A DNA stretch of 64,000 nucleotides from Nonomuraea solani. Its GTDB lineage: Bacteria > Actinomycetota > Actinomycetes > Streptosporangiales > Streptosporangiaceae. The translations under genes and the position numbers were made by a program. Positions 15,836 through 23,577 of the stretch are shown in pieces. The notes under the pieces were generated by a model. That model searched no databases, had not been told where the DNA came from, and saw nothing but the letters and a program-made list of their open reading frames with translations. Each line of letters starts with the position of its first letter. Within the stretch, counting starts at the first letter, position 1. The stretch covers positions 62,001 through 126,000 of the forward strand of contig NZ_FNVT01000016.1 of NCBI RefSeq assembly GCF_900108335.1. The letters are read 5' to 3'.

Positions 15836-16189
15836 TCAGTCTGTGTAGTCCTCGAACTCCCACTCTCCGATCCGACCGATCTTCTCTGCCAGCTCGCCCC
15901 ATGTGGGGGCCTCCAGTACGGCAATCCGATCGCTCAGCCACTCGGTCACCTTGTCGGGATGAAGTTCGGCAACGAAGAGCTAGTGCCGGCCAATGAGAAA
16001 GGGGTGATGTGCAAGTTGCTCTGTGAGGGCCGACGGGGTGCAGACGGTGAGTTGGAAGCGTTCCTCGCCCATCTCGCCCTGAGAACCGACATACATTTCC
16101 AGGAGTTCGCAGGCATGGGTCGGATCGTCGATCCTCCGCCCCGCCTCAAGATCGACCCAACGGAACTCTCGTACTCGTGCTCTCACCAT
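15836..16189 (-). pseudogene. Imm8-like immunity gene interrupted by an in-frame TAG
   Basis: From ATG 16189 the minus strand reads MVRARVREFRWVDLEAG, then CELLEMYVGSQGEMGEERFQ and LTVCTPSALTEQLAHHPFL to GRH, followed by TAG at 15980-15982. In the same frame it continues LFVAELHPDKVTEWLSDRI and LEAPTWGELAEKIGRIGEW to a natural TGA at 15836. The full frame (about 117 codons) has the Imm8 pattern: a 'VGPxGxxGEExFxxTVCTP' centre and a closing APTW...GxWEFEDY. One nonsense codon separates the halves, so the immunity protein is probably lost. Confidence 0.65.
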
Positions 16190-16447
16190 CCCATGATCGC
16201 GTACATATGCACCGCTAGCGGAGATCTTGGCTCGTAGGCACGTTGACCTGCGACTGAAGCCGGTCGTGAATGATCGTGCTTGACCCCTCACCACCACCCA
16301 AAATGGCACAGCGATCAGCCCCGCGACCAGATGTTCTCCGCACAACGCCGACGCCAACAAATGCGGTGCGGTCGGCCTCCTGAGGCGCCCAGCAGATTCC
16401 GGATATTCGGCTACATAAGCTGACATAAGCCTGAAAGAGGTAGGTAC

Positions 16448-16795
16448 GTGACGAGGCGTCGCAGGCAGTTCTCACCGGAGTTCAAGGATGAGGCCATCCG
16501 CATAGTGCTGGAGGGTGATCGGACGGTCGCGTCGGTGGGGCGCGAGTTCGATATCAACGCCAGCACCCTGGACAGTTGGGTGAATCGGCATCGGATCGCG
16601 ACCGCACAGGACGAGCGGCCGCCGGTCTCCGGGCTGGACCGGGCACGAATCAGGGAGCTGGAACGGGAGAACGCCGAGCTGCGCGAGAAGTTGATCTTCT
16701 TGAAAATCGGCCGCCTTCTTCGCGGCAGAGCGTCTGCCGAAGGTCCTGCTGGGCGCGGAGCTTCGACTCCATGGCCTCTCGCGCGGCGCGTCTGA
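16448..16795 (+). mobile_element. IS3-family OrfA fragment (OrfB missing)
   Basis: The frame from GTG 16448 gives RRRRQFSPEFKDEAIRIV, SVGREFDINASTLDSWV and a leucine-zipper-like RELERENAELREKL. This is the Transposase_8 helix-turn-helix and coiled coil of IS3-family OrfA. After about residue 85 the conserved continuation (AAFFA-type) is found only one frame over, and the catalytic OrfB is absent. The DNA beyond 16755 is better explained as a minus-strand gene. This is a dead IS remnant that probably truncated the gene entering from the right. Confidence 0.75.
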
Positions 16796-16814
16796 GCTCT
16801 TCTTCTAGCGTCAT
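16650..16814 (-). pseudogene. 3'-truncated small ORF next to the IS3 remnant
   Basis: ATG 16814 opens MTLEEELRRAAREAMESKLR, a charged helical protein, two bases after the stop of the preceding small gene. Its coding character fades near 16700 where it meets the IS3 OrfA fragment. It is probably the beginning of an actinophage- or AICE-type helical protein cut by the IS insertion. Confidence 0.35.
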
Positions 16815-16816
16815 CG

Positions 16817-17100
16817 CTAAGCCTCGCTCTGGCGCTTGCGCATCTCTTCCAGCAGCGCCATCGCTGCCTGGCCGCCCTCGGCCGCCGCCTGAAGTGCGGC
16901 GCGGCCTTCTTCGGTGTGCCCCTTCCGGGTCAGGTCGTGGGCGCACGCTCGGTCTCGTACAACTTCCGCCACTGGGCGGATTCCTTCGTGGCCTTGTCCA
17001 TCGAGGGCTTGCCGAACACGTAACCCTTCAGGAACAGGAAGAGGACCAGCCCACCGAAACCAGCGATGAGCAGGTAGCCGATGACGTTCGGGTCCTGCAC
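16817..17100 (-). pseudogene. Small membrane-anchored helical protein, frameshifted
   Basis: GTG 17100, with GAGG eight bases upstream, starts QDPNVIGYLLIAGFGGLVL, one membrane helix followed by FGKPSMDKATKESAQWRKLY. The frame ends at a TGA (16930), but the minus-one frame continues HDLTRKGHTEEGRAALQAAA and LLEEMRKRQSEA to 16817. The joint ETER|AHDL reads as one natural protein with a single missing base. Single-helix proteins of this kind occur in phages and integrative elements; the function is unknown. A programmed frameshift is possible but no slippery heptamer is obvious. Confidence 0.5.
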
Positions 17101-17275
17101 ACGAGCACCTCTTCCGGTTGAGCTGGTGGTTGTGGTGCCGCCCGTCCGCACCCTCAGCAACGGGCGGCACATCAAGAGGCGGAATTGTCCGGATGTGGAC
17201 ACCCGCCGTGGGGCAACCCGGAGGATGCTTGGAACGTCCCAATAGCGCACGCCCACACGTCTCTGGAGTCGCTCC

Positions 17276-18073
17276 ATGGGGTATCCGTCCCAGCCACAAG
17301 GGCCGTACGGCCAGAACCAGCCACAGCAGCAGCCGTACGGCTACAGCGGCCCCCAGCCCGGGTACGGATACCAGCCGCCGGCCCCGCCGCCTCCACCACG
17401 GCGCAACATCGGCCTGATCATCCTGCTCGCGGTCGGGATCCCGCTACTCCTGATGGGTGGATGCGCCGCCATTGTGCTGGTGGCCGCCGACACCGGGCGT
17501 GAGGCGGTGGTCACCACAGCGGATCCGCCGAATGCAGTCCTGCCGTCCAAACTGCCGGAGTCGAGTGCCCCTGTAGACAAGGCGGTGGAGACGCAACCGG
17601 CAGAGCAGCCAGTAGAACAGCCGACGGAGCAGCAGCAGGCGGATCAGGGGCCGTCCACGGCGACGATCGGCGGATCCATCACCCTGGCCGGGAGAGATCC
17701 CGGTCTGCAGGTAGCAGTGACGGTCGTCAAGCTCATCAACCCAGCGACCCCCGCCGAAGACTTCCTCAAGCCGAAGTCAGGCAACAAGTTCGTGGCGTTG
17801 GAGGTGACGTTGCAGAACGCCGGCCAGGCCGTCTACAGCGACTCCCCGACCAACGGGGCGACGCTGATCGATGGTCAGGGCCAACAGTACCGGTCCACCG
17901 TTTACAGAGTGCGCGAGGGGCAGTCGTTCGGCGGTTCGGCGACGATCAACACGGGCGATATCCGCCGTGGTGTGATCGTGTTCGAGGTGCCGGAGGCTGC
18001 CAAGCTGACCAAGTTCCAGTTCGCGTTGGACAGCGGGTTCGCGGAGCAGAAGGGCGAGTGGACGCTCAATTGA
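17276..18073 (+). CDS. DUF4352 membrane-anchored protein with Pro/Gln/Tyr-rich N-terminus
   Basis: A 265-residue protein. Residues 1-42 are low-complexity (GYPSQPQGPYGQNQPQQQPY and PPAPPPPPRR), residues 44-72 form one transmembrane helix (NIGLIILLAVGIPLLLMGG), then a Pro/Gln/Glu-rich linker (AEQPVEQPTEQQQADQ) leads to a C-terminal DUF4352 immunoglobulin-like domain (about 125-265) with KFVALEVTLQNAGQAVYSDS and RRGVIVFEVPEAAKLTKFQ. The domain should lie outside the membrane. ATG 17276 follows CTGGAGTCGCTCC. Proteins with this plan are common in actinomycetes and their mobile elements; the role is unknown. Confidence 0.85.
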   Translation: MGYPSQPQGPYGQNQPQQQPYGYSGPQPGYGYQPPAPPPPPRRNIGLIILLAVGIPLLLMGGCAAIVLVAADTGREAVVTTADPPNAVLPSKLPESSAPVDKAVETQPAEQPVEQPTEQQQADQGPSTATIGGSITLAGRDPGLQVAVTVVKLINPATPAEDFLKPKSGNKFVALEVTLQNAGQAVYSDSPTNGATLIDGQGQQYRSTVYRVREGQSFGGSATINTGDIRRGVIVFEVPEAAKLTKFQFALDSGFAEQKGEWTLN

Positions 18074-18089
18074 TGCCCAGGTGCTGATC

Positions 18090-18375
18090 AGGCGATGCTG
18101 ACCCACTCCAGGGTGAGCTGGCAGGTGGCGGACTGGTGCTGCCCGAGTCCTGCAAGGCGCCGACCTCCTCGTACTGGCCAAGCGACAGGAACCTGGGCAC
18201 GGTCAGAAGGTTGTACGACGGATAGCCGCCGTCGGCGGTGGCGCTACGCACGTCCGTGAACATGCTGGCCCCGCTGCGCGTAATGAACACCATGTGGATG
18301 CCGCCTGGGAAGTTGACCCAGTCCAGGAACGCCGTGATGTTGTACCAGCCTGCGGTCTGCGCGGTGTACCGACGG
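18090..18375 (-). pseudogene. Remnant of a C1q/tail-fibre-like beta protein
   Basis: The minus strand reads YTAQTAGWYNITAFLDWVNF, GGIHMVFITRSGASMFTDVR and LSLGQYEEVGALQDSG in one frame, then QHQSATCQLTLEWVSIA plus stop in another. The pattern (xYTAxxAGWYxVTA ... LxLxxGDxVxVxxxQDSG ... LxWxxxA) is the C-terminal jelly-roll of phage-tail or C1q-like proteins. A frameshift near 18145 separates the two parts. The 5' side is lost at about 18368, where an integrase remnant begins on the other strand. Confidence 0.5.
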
Positions 18376-18648
18376 GCTGGGGAGACCCCTCTTCTCCGAC
18401 ACGCCCAGCTCCCCGATGCCCAAACCCGCAACAAGCAGAACCCGAGAGGTCAGCTCCCCCACGCCCGCCTTCACGACCTCCGACACATCCACGCCACCAC
18501 GCTGCTCTTGGCAGGCGTACCCGTCCACGTCGTCGCAGCCCGCTTCGGCCACGCCGACCCGGCCATCACCCTCCGCGTCTACGCCCACGTCATCCACGAG
18601 CAAGCGGCGACGGCTGCCGACGTCTTCGCCAGGGCCATCAACAGTTGA
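18368..18648 (+). pseudogene. C-terminal fragment of a tyrosine-recombinase integrase
   Basis: Starting with TGWGDP, then after frame changes NKQNPRGQLPHARLHDLRHI, LLLAGVPVHVVAARFGHADP and LRVYAHVIHEQAATAADVFA, this is nearly identical to the end of the integrase at 30640-30910. It keeps HxxR (HDLR) and the catalytic tyrosine (VYAH) but lacks the first 60% of the protein and has internal frameshifts. It is followed, as at 31.4 kb, by the terminator and an att copy, so it marks the inner end of an older integrated element. Confidence 0.85.
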
Positions 18649-18698
18649 TCGGGAACCACCGTGTTAGCAAGATCTCGACATTGTCCTGACAAAGCAAG

Positions 18699-18733
18699 AA
18701 GCCCCTGACGGCATAACGCCTATTCAGGGGCTT
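18699..18733 (+). terminator. Terminator after the integrase remnant
   Basis: AAGCCCCTGA (18699-18708) pairs with TCAGGGGCTT (18724-18733) across a 15-base loop. It is the same hairpin as at 31461-31493, placed between integrase and att. Confidence 0.7.
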
Positions 18734-18744
18734 CCTGTTGCAGA

Positions 18745-18784
18745 GCCGACGAGGGAATCGAACCCCTGACCTTCTGTTTACAAG
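18745..18784. repeat. att copy A (partial tRNA-Thr 3' half)
   Basis: Forty bases matching the tRNA-Thr(TGT) gene from its 3' end through the anticodon, with one G missing. No tRNA 5' half follows, so it is an attachment-site scar, not a functional tRNA. The sequence diverges immediately after TTTACAAG, the anticodon loop. Confidence 0.85.
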
Positions 18785-18978
18785 GGGCAGAGCAGATGTC
18801 CCGTCAACGCGCGGCCGTCCTGCTCAAGTGGTGGTCGTGAAGAGTCGGCATGCAACCGAGTAAGACGGCGTTGCTGTACAGCAGAGGGGAAGCGTCCCCA
18901 GCAGCAAATCCGCCCTTGCTATCGCAGGGCCATCGAAACTCCAGGAACAGCAACCTGGGTAGTTGCCTCCGTCGTGAG

Positions 18979-19374
18979 TCAGCCGCTGGCCATCCGCAGG
19001 TCGCCGCCGAAGCTCTCTGCGACTACAGTCCCCGAGTCGAACACGAACTCCGCTCCCACACGCTCGGTACCGTCCACCCCGCCGCCGAACCGCTCGACAA
19101 CGCGTATGAGCCGTTCGCCGATGTGCCGTACGAAAGGAACGTCATCCGGAGCGGAGATCACATCAACGCGGCTGCCAAGCTCTTCCATCACGTAGCTCTG
19201 CCCTGGTTCGCATGGCTCGATCCGAAACGACCAATCGGCGCCGACTTCGACGCCAACAGTCACTGACTCCAACCGCAGCCACACATCGATGACTTCAGGG
19301 GCGTTGGTTTCATGCACGAACTGGGCGACCATCACTTCGATCAGACGCTTGTGCGCCAGACCCGCAAGGTCCAT
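18979..19374 (-). CDS. Hypothetical protein (131 aa)
   Basis: A 131-residue acidic protein with a coherent amino-acid composition: MVAQFVHETNAPEVIDVWLR, VGVEVGADWSFRIEPCEPGQ, ELGSRVDVISAPDDVPFVRH and SGTVVAESFGGDLRMASG. It appears beta-rich and soluble, with no membrane segment or known motif. The ATG at 19374 is the first start; the ribosome-binding site is weak. It lies in the module between att copies A and B, downstream of and co-directional with the XRE regulator. Function unknown. Confidence 0.55.
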   Translation of the reverse strand: MDLAGLAHKRLIEVMVAQFVHETNAPEVIDVWLRLESVTVGVEVGADWSFRIEPCEPGQSYVMEELGSRVDVISAPDDVPFVRHIGERLIRVVERFGGGVDGTERVGAEFVFDSGTVVAESFGGDLRMASG

Positions 19375-19398
19375 GGCATCCGCTACTTTGCTCTACTC

Positions 19399-19551
19399 TC
19401 AGTCCCGGGCGACCTTGGCCACGGTACTCACACCCCGCATGATGCCCGACAACCGGTGGCAAGGACCGAAGCAGTCGGTCCGCGGCAGCCGATCGCCCCA
19501 GCCCGAGAGGCGGGTACCGAAGTCAGCGATCGTCACGGCCGTGCAATGCAC
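19399..19551 (-). CDS. Possible small ORF (50 aa) downstream of the XRE gene
   Basis: GTG 19551, with AAGGA four bases upstream, opens a 50-codon frame (VHCTAVTIADFGTRLSGWGD ... RGVSTVAKVARD) 28 bases after the XRE stop. The stretch AVTIADFG is repeated at 23.5 kb in a shorter frame. It could be a real small protein or a shared non-coding element; the evidence is only its position and the repeat. Confidence 0.3.
   Translation of the reverse strand: MHCTAVTIADFGTRLSGWGDRLPRTDCFGPCHRLSGIMRGVSTVAKVARD
19516..19536. repeat. 21-bp direct repeat, copy 1
   Basis: ACCGAAGTCAGCGATCGTCA plus C is repeated exactly at 23539-23559. Both copies lie just downstream of a minus-strand gene and both are preceded by CAGCCC. 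They sit in different integrated modules, one on each side of att copy B. Confidence 0.6.
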
Positions 19552-19579
19552 ATGTCCTTGCTCGACGGCGAGGCCGCGT

Positions 19580-20815
19580 TCAGGCGCTGAGCTGTGGTCG
19601 CTCCGCCTTCGACGACCGACCGTACAACTCCCGGTAAGCCTCGCGTAGTTCGACGGCTTCGGCCAAGCCGTGCTCCTCGACGCCCGCGATCACCTCCTTG
19701 ACCCGCCAGTAGTTCGAGGGCACGAGCAACCCGCTCATGACCGCCTGGAGGGTGATGTGGCCGGCCTCTCCCGGCTCGTCTGTAGCCAGCAAAGCCAGGG
19801 CCAGATCGAGACGAGCGGAGGCGGCTCTACGGGGACGCGGCCCGCCGTCGTCAGTGGACTCCAGCCGTGCGAGTACCTGCCGTGCGTAGCCCACCGCCGC
19901 GGGATCGCCCAGCCACGAGAGCGTCGTCGCGGTGTATGCCTCGCTCTTGGCGGGGTCGTACCTGAAGTGGTGCTCCGGCCGATCCGGCATGGGCATGGGA
20001 GAGACCATCTGGTGAATCCGGTTGAGCGCGGCCCTGGTCTCGGTTCCCTTCCCCATCCGTGCCCACGCCCGGCCCTCCTGCCCGGTCGCCTGGATGTAGG
20101 CCGAGCTTCGGCGGGGGGCGACATCTTGCGCTCCCTGGGAGAGGATCATGGCGTGCTGGTATTCGCCCTCGGTGAGCGCTTGCCATGCCTCTGTTTCAAG
20201 GCACCACCCCTTGATCTCGGGGTACTCAGCGTGGTCGGCCAATTGGCCAGCGGTCCGCAGGCGAGCTGCGGCGGCGGGATACTGCCGCAAGTCGATGTGG
20301 CAGGTTGCGGCGAGCAGTGACAACCAGCCGCCGGCCACGAGCAGACGTCGATGCTCCGTGAGCGTCTTCCTGCCGTCGAGAAGCCGGACAACATACTCCA
20401 GGTGTCGTTTCACGCGCCCAAGTAGCTGTGCCGGGGGTGTGCGAGGGTAGGCCGACGCCAGGTCGTCCACGGCGAGTTCCAGCCGTTCCAGGGTTTCCCG
20501 GCCGACGTCGCTGGCCCCTGCTCGGCGGGCGAGCTCGATCGCATCGATCTCGTCGCCGAGGTACATCTCTTGGTCAACATCGCCGAAGAGGGCGTGTTCG
20601 CTCAACCCGTACAGGCGGCAATACAGCTCGGCGTACTCGTCGTCCGGCCGGTGCTTGCCACATTCATGGTCCCGGATTCTGCGGATCACGCTCTCGGGCT
20701 CGGGCAGAACCCTGTCGGCGACCCTGGACAACTGCACCGCGAGATCCCGCTGTGACCATCCTCGCCTGGTCCGCTCGGTACGTAGCCGACCAGCCCAGGC
20801 CGGAACCTTGCTCAT
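19580..20815 (-). CDS. XRE-family regulator with TPR-like C-terminus
   Basis: A 411-residue regulator. The N-terminal helix-turn-helix (WAGRLRTERTRRGWSQRDLA, residues 6-25, then ESVIRRIRDHECGKHRPDDE) is followed by YAELYCRLYGLSEHALFGDV, the typical spacer of actinomycete XRE-TPR regulators. About 300 residues of helical repeats then follow (LLVAGGWLSLLAATCHIDLR, AWQALTEGEYQHAMILSQGA, AASARLDLALALLATDEPGE). Such proteins often control mobile-element or secondary-metabolite genes. ATG 20815 has CGGAGG eight bases upstream. It is divergent from the small gene at 20915. In this island it is a candidate regulator of the module between att copies A and B. Confidence 0.88.
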   Translation of the reverse strand: MSKVPAWAGRLRTERTRRGWSQRDLAVQLSRVADRVLPEPESVIRRIRDHECGKHRPDDEYAELYCRLYGLSEHALFGDVDQEMYLGDEIDAIELARRAGASDVGRETLERLELAVDDLASAYPRTPPAQLLGRVKRHLEYVVRLLDGRKTLTEHRRLLVAGGWLSLLAATCHIDLRQYPAAAARLRTAGQLADHAEYPEIKGWCLETEAWQALTEGEYQHAMILSQGAQDVAPRRSSAYIQATGQEGRAWARMGKGTETRAALNRIHQMVSPMPMPDRPEHHFRYDPAKSEAYTATTLSWLGDPAAVGYARQVLARLESTDDGGPRPRRAASARLDLALALLATDEPGEAGHITLQAVMSGLLVPSNYWRVKEVIAGVEEHGLAEAVELREAYRELYGRSSKAERPQLSA

Positions 20816-20914
20816 CGCGCGCACCTCCGGGGGATGGGCGGACACGGGCGGATGGCCGGGTGCGCCTCCAGTGTCCTCTCCCGCAGTCGTACCACGGGCG
20901 ACTGAGATGGAACC

Positions 20915-21301
20915 GTGCAATGGGACGCGAACAACCGCGACGCGATGACCGACGCTGAGCAGCGAGCGCTCATCCAGGCTGCCGACCCGAACGTCCGCCA
21001 GGTCATCTCCGATGCCGCGCTCATACTGGACCTGCGCGGCCGTCAGCTCTCGGTGCTCCGCAGCACCTATCCGGGCTGGGACATCGACTATGAGAGCGAT
21101 GGGTCGGGACGGATGTGGTGGACGGCTGAGCTACGCCGGATGCCCACATTGGAGATGGCGACCGCAGGCGTGATGCGGAGCGTCCGGCAGGAGGATGCCA
21201 TCGCGCTCTTGTCCACGCTGGCCTGGCAATCAGCTCTCTTGCACACCACCCGCCCCGGCATCAGGGCATCGCACATCCCACCCACCGACGACACCGCATG
21301 A
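20915..21301 (+). CDS. Hypothetical protein (128 aa), divergent from the XRE regulator
   Basis: A 128-residue soluble protein: MTDAEQRALIQAADPNVRQV, ISDAALILDLRGRQLSVLRS and MWWTAELRRMPTLEMATAGV. It looks alpha/beta and has no recognised domain. The frame can start at GTG 20915 or at ATG 20945; neither has a strong ribosome-binding site. Its stop overlaps the ATG of the next gene (ATGA), showing a two-gene operon. Position opposite the XRE gene suggests control by that regulator. Confidence 0.6.
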   Translation: MQWDANNRDAMTDAEQRALIQAADPNVRQVISDAALILDLRGRQLSVLRSTYPGWDIDYESDGSGRMWWTAELRRMPTLEMATAGVMRSVRQEDAIALLSTLAWQSALLHTTRPGIRASHIPPTDDTA

Positions 21302-21672
21302 CCACCGGACCCGATCGCTGCAACGACTGTGGCCAGGACGTGTTCGGGGCCTACCTGTTCGATCACGGATGCCTCAAAATCGACCTCGACCCTGAACCGG
21401 TCGTCGGAGGCGATTACACATACTGGAACCCCACTTACGGGAACAGCCAGCACTGGCGTGCCACTTACCGCCCTGTCAGGGTATCTCCGCCGCTGAACAT
21501 GCCCGAGCAGGATGCCAAGAAGTGGGACGGAAAGAAGGCCGCAAACGAACGCTCATGGTTCGTACAGCACGTGTGCGGTCTGACGCCCGCACAGATCCAG
21601 ATCCCGAGCCTCGAGACCCGCAAGGCGCTCAACCGCCTGAACGCTAGCCTCAATAGTGCACACATTCCCTAA
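21298..21672 (+). CDS. Hypothetical protein with N-terminal zinc-ribbon-like cysteines
   Basis: A 124-residue protein that begins MTTGPDRCNDCGQDVFGAYL with CxxC and a later FDHGC, which could bind one zinc ion. The middle is Trp/Tyr/Asn-rich (YTYWNPTYGNSQHWRATY) and the end is helical (LTPAQIQIPSLETRKALNRL). No family is recognised. It is translationally coupled to the preceding gene through ATGA. The function is unknown. Confidence 0.6.
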   Translation: MTTGPDRCNDCGQDVFGAYLFDHGCLKIDLDPEPVVGGDYTYWNPTYGNSQHWRATYRPVRVSPPLNMPEQDAKKWDGKKAANERSWFVQHVCGLTPAQIQIPSLETRKALNRLNASLNSAHIP

Positions 21673-22092
21673 CTGACCATGAGAATCAGAAGGCCCTTCA
21701 TACGGACACGTCGAACTATGCGTCTGCCACTGCCGCACCGTGACGATGATCAGTGTTCAAGCTCGACACGACCCCATTGAGCTCCCCGAGCCAGGAACGA
21801 ACGCACTCACCGCCTATCCCTCTCATATGACCTTGAGAGAGATCACGGCATCATTGGGCGAGGCAGGCAGCCATTGGCATACAGACCCGAATGACTCGCC
21901 CGACAGGCTTGAGCTTCGCACCGAACCAGCGGGGTCGGCTTCCGGCCACGCGCCCGAACCCCTCCTAGAACAGGCCGGCCTCTGGATCAACGATCACGAG
22001 TGCGCTTCCCTGCCACATGGACTCCCCGATGATGGCTTCGGCATGTGACGAGCGGAACGGTTGCTGTACGGCGCTGCTGTATGGAGATCAAA

Positions 22093-22123
22093 AAGGCCCC
22101 TTCCAAGTCGCGGAAGGGGCCTT
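22093..22123. terminator. Terminator next to att copy B
   Basis: AAGGCCCCTTCC (22093-22104) and its complement GGAAGGGGCCTT (22112-22123) form a perfect 12-bp stem with a 7-base loop, ten bases before att copy B. It takes the place occupied by an unrelated hairpin at the other two att sites, so this module had a different integrase flank. Confidence 0.75.
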
Positions 22124-22133
22124 CTAGCTGCGA

Positions 22134-22174
22134 GCCGACGAGGGGAATCGAACCCCTGACCTTCTGTTTACAAG
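22134..22174. repeat. att copy B (exact 41-bp tRNA-Thr 3' half)
   Basis: Identical over 41 bases to the 3' half of the tRNA-Thr(TGT) gene, from GCCGACGAGGGGAATC to TTTACAAG, then diverging at the anticodon. It is the outer att site of the innermost integrated module, which runs from here to the tRNA at 31505. Confidence 0.9.
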
Positions 22175-22338
22175 AGACTTCGAGACCGTCCACGCGTGTC
22201 CACCGCCGTCACGGACACCTGCTCAGAGCTCTTCCTGGAGCGTTCCCACTCCGGAAGCATCCAGGGTTGTCCAGAACGGTTGTTAGCATCCGCGTTAGCA
22301 AGATTGCTGGCCTCGGCGCTCTACCGTCAGAGCACGCC

Positions 22339-23118
22339 TCAAAGCAAGGTTTCCGGCCGAAGTACCTCGCTGCGCAGGATGCGATGGATCTCGCTGACGT
22401 CGGCATTATGGTTCGTCTGACGTCGCAGTTCCTTGCGTATGGTGTCGGTCACTACGTCGGACAGAAGTACCTGGGCCAGGGACCTCGGCGACGTTGCGGC
22501 GCGAGCCCTCCACAGGTCATCGATCAAGCGGCGCTTGAATGCCTCCTTGGTCAAGTAGAAGAGCGCGTCCGTCTTGACGCTCAAGCTGGCGTCACTGAGC
22601 AAGTCCACTTCAAGGGCCAGGTCGATGACCACGGGGAGGCCAGGGGTCATGTGATACGCCTGCCACACTTGGCCGTTGGACAGGATCATCCACTCAACGC
22701 CCTCGTTCACGGCGTACATCTGCACCTGCCGCAGATGTTTGGCGTTGAGCTTCTGGCTACAGCGCTTCACCTCGATGAAGGCGATCAGCTGCTTGTCAAT
22801 GCGGATGCCGTAGTCAGCGAACTCACCCTTGACCTGGTACTCCGTAGTGAGGTCGTCATATTTGTCGTAGCCGAGGCCTGCGCATAGGAAGTCGGTGATG
22901 AGCAGACGCGTGTCCCCTTCATTAGCATCACGCGCTATGAGATCGGTTAGCGGCTTGGAATAGCGTCGTATCGCTGCTCGAACGCGGTCCCGTGCATCTG
23001 CCTCCCACTTCGGAACTGCCCGGGCTCCCACTGGCTTCTTCGTTGGGGAGCTTGCGGCTTCCCTGGAGACCTCAGTCTGCTCGTTACCGACGATCGCCTG
23101 TGCAGTCTGCTCGCTCAT
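22339..23118 (-). CDS. Stand-alone HsdR N-terminal-type PD-(D/E)XK nuclease
   Basis: A 259-residue protein with the type I restriction R-subunit N-terminal domain (HSDR_N). The motif GEFADYGIRIDKQLIAFIEV carries D102, E116 and K118 (D-x13-E-x-K), followed by the QxxxY helix (QVQMY, 131-135). RLLITDFLCAGLGYDKYDDL is the usual lead-in. The helicase part of HsdR and partner HsdM/HsdS genes are absent. The C-terminal part (TKEAFKRRLIDDLWRARAA, SPRSLAQVLLSDVVTDTIRK) is helical. ATG 23118 with AGGTGG upstream is preferred over TTG 23148. Proteins like this are often called restriction endonuclease-like and occur in defence islands and mobile elements. Confidence 0.85.
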   Translation of the reverse strand: MSEQTAQAIVGNEQTEVSREAASSPTKKPVGARAVPKWEADARDRVRAAIRRYSKPLTDLIARDANEGDTRLLITDFLCAGLGYDKYDDLTTEYQVKGEFADYGIRIDKQLIAFIEVKRCSQKLNAKHLRQVQMYAVNEGVEWMILSNGQVWQAYHMTPGLPVVIDLALEVDLLSDASLSVKTDALFYLTKEAFKRRLIDDLWRARAATSPRSLAQVLLSDVVTDTIRKELRRQTNHNADVSEIHRILRSEVLRPETLL

Positions 23119-23577
23119 CGCATCCACCTGCGCATCTAGTAGGGACAAGGCAGGTTAGGCTCATTTGAAAGATCAACACATTATGTCATTGGGATCGATA
23201 CGAAAACGACTCCACGATGCCACTCTGAGTGCACAGGTCGAAATCACACATATGGCACAAAAATCCCTCGGTGGCCACTCCACTGACCAACAGGACAAGG
23301 ATTCCAAACGATCGGCAGTCGAACCAAAATAGGGGAATGTGACCGTCCGTTTTTCAGGCGGAGCAATCACCCTGCTCGGCTGATGGAGACTGTGGTCAGA
23401 CGCGTGTGGACGGTGGCGCGGATACGTCGGTGTGTGGGGACGTTGCTGTCAGCGCTGCTGTCACCTCAGCCGCGGTCACTCGCCGGGCCCGGCGTAGGAG
23501 GGCCTCGTCGTCGATCACCCCAGCCCCTGTGGGCGAGAACCGAAGTCAGCGATCGTCACAGCGGCAACGCGCACGCT
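23119..23577. other. Intergenic stretch, no gene seen
   Basis: About 460 bases between the HsdR-like gene (start at 23118) and the 3' end of the next gene. The right part contains the 21-bp repeat copy 2 and a short minus-strand frame with AVTIADFGSR. The left part is AT-richer and probably holds the promoter of the HsdR-like gene. Nothing else is recognisable. Confidence 0.5.
23539..23559. repeat. 21-bp direct repeat, copy 2
   Basis: Exact second copy of the sequence at 19516-19536, again just 3' of a minus-strand gene end. Confidence 0.6.

Larger units (their letters stand above)
18662..18784 (+). repeat. Integrase-flank plus att direct repeat, copy A
   Basis: About 123 bases nearly identical to 31423-31546: GTTAGCAAGATCTCGACATT, the terminator hairpin, and the tRNA-Thr 3' half. 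It differs by a few substitutions and one deleted G in the att core. The pair shows that two elements with related integrases entered the same tRNA site. Confidence 0.85.

Noticed and set aside
18850..19278. Plus-strand frame opposite the 131-residue hypothetical
   Set aside because: The minus-strand protein has better composition and coherent beta-strand pattern; the plus frame has Ser/Arg-rich noise.
21740..22048. A 102-codon plus-strand frame (MTMISVQARHDPIELPEPG...) before att copy B
   Set aside because: No ribosome-binding site, uneven composition and no recognisable motif. It lies in a transition zone next to the att scar, so I do not call it a gene.
18745..22174. Two tRNA-Thr-like segments at 18745 and 22134
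   Set aside because: Only the 3' half through the anticodon is present; there is no D arm or 5' acceptor strand, so they cannot be functional tRNAs and are annotated as att repeats.
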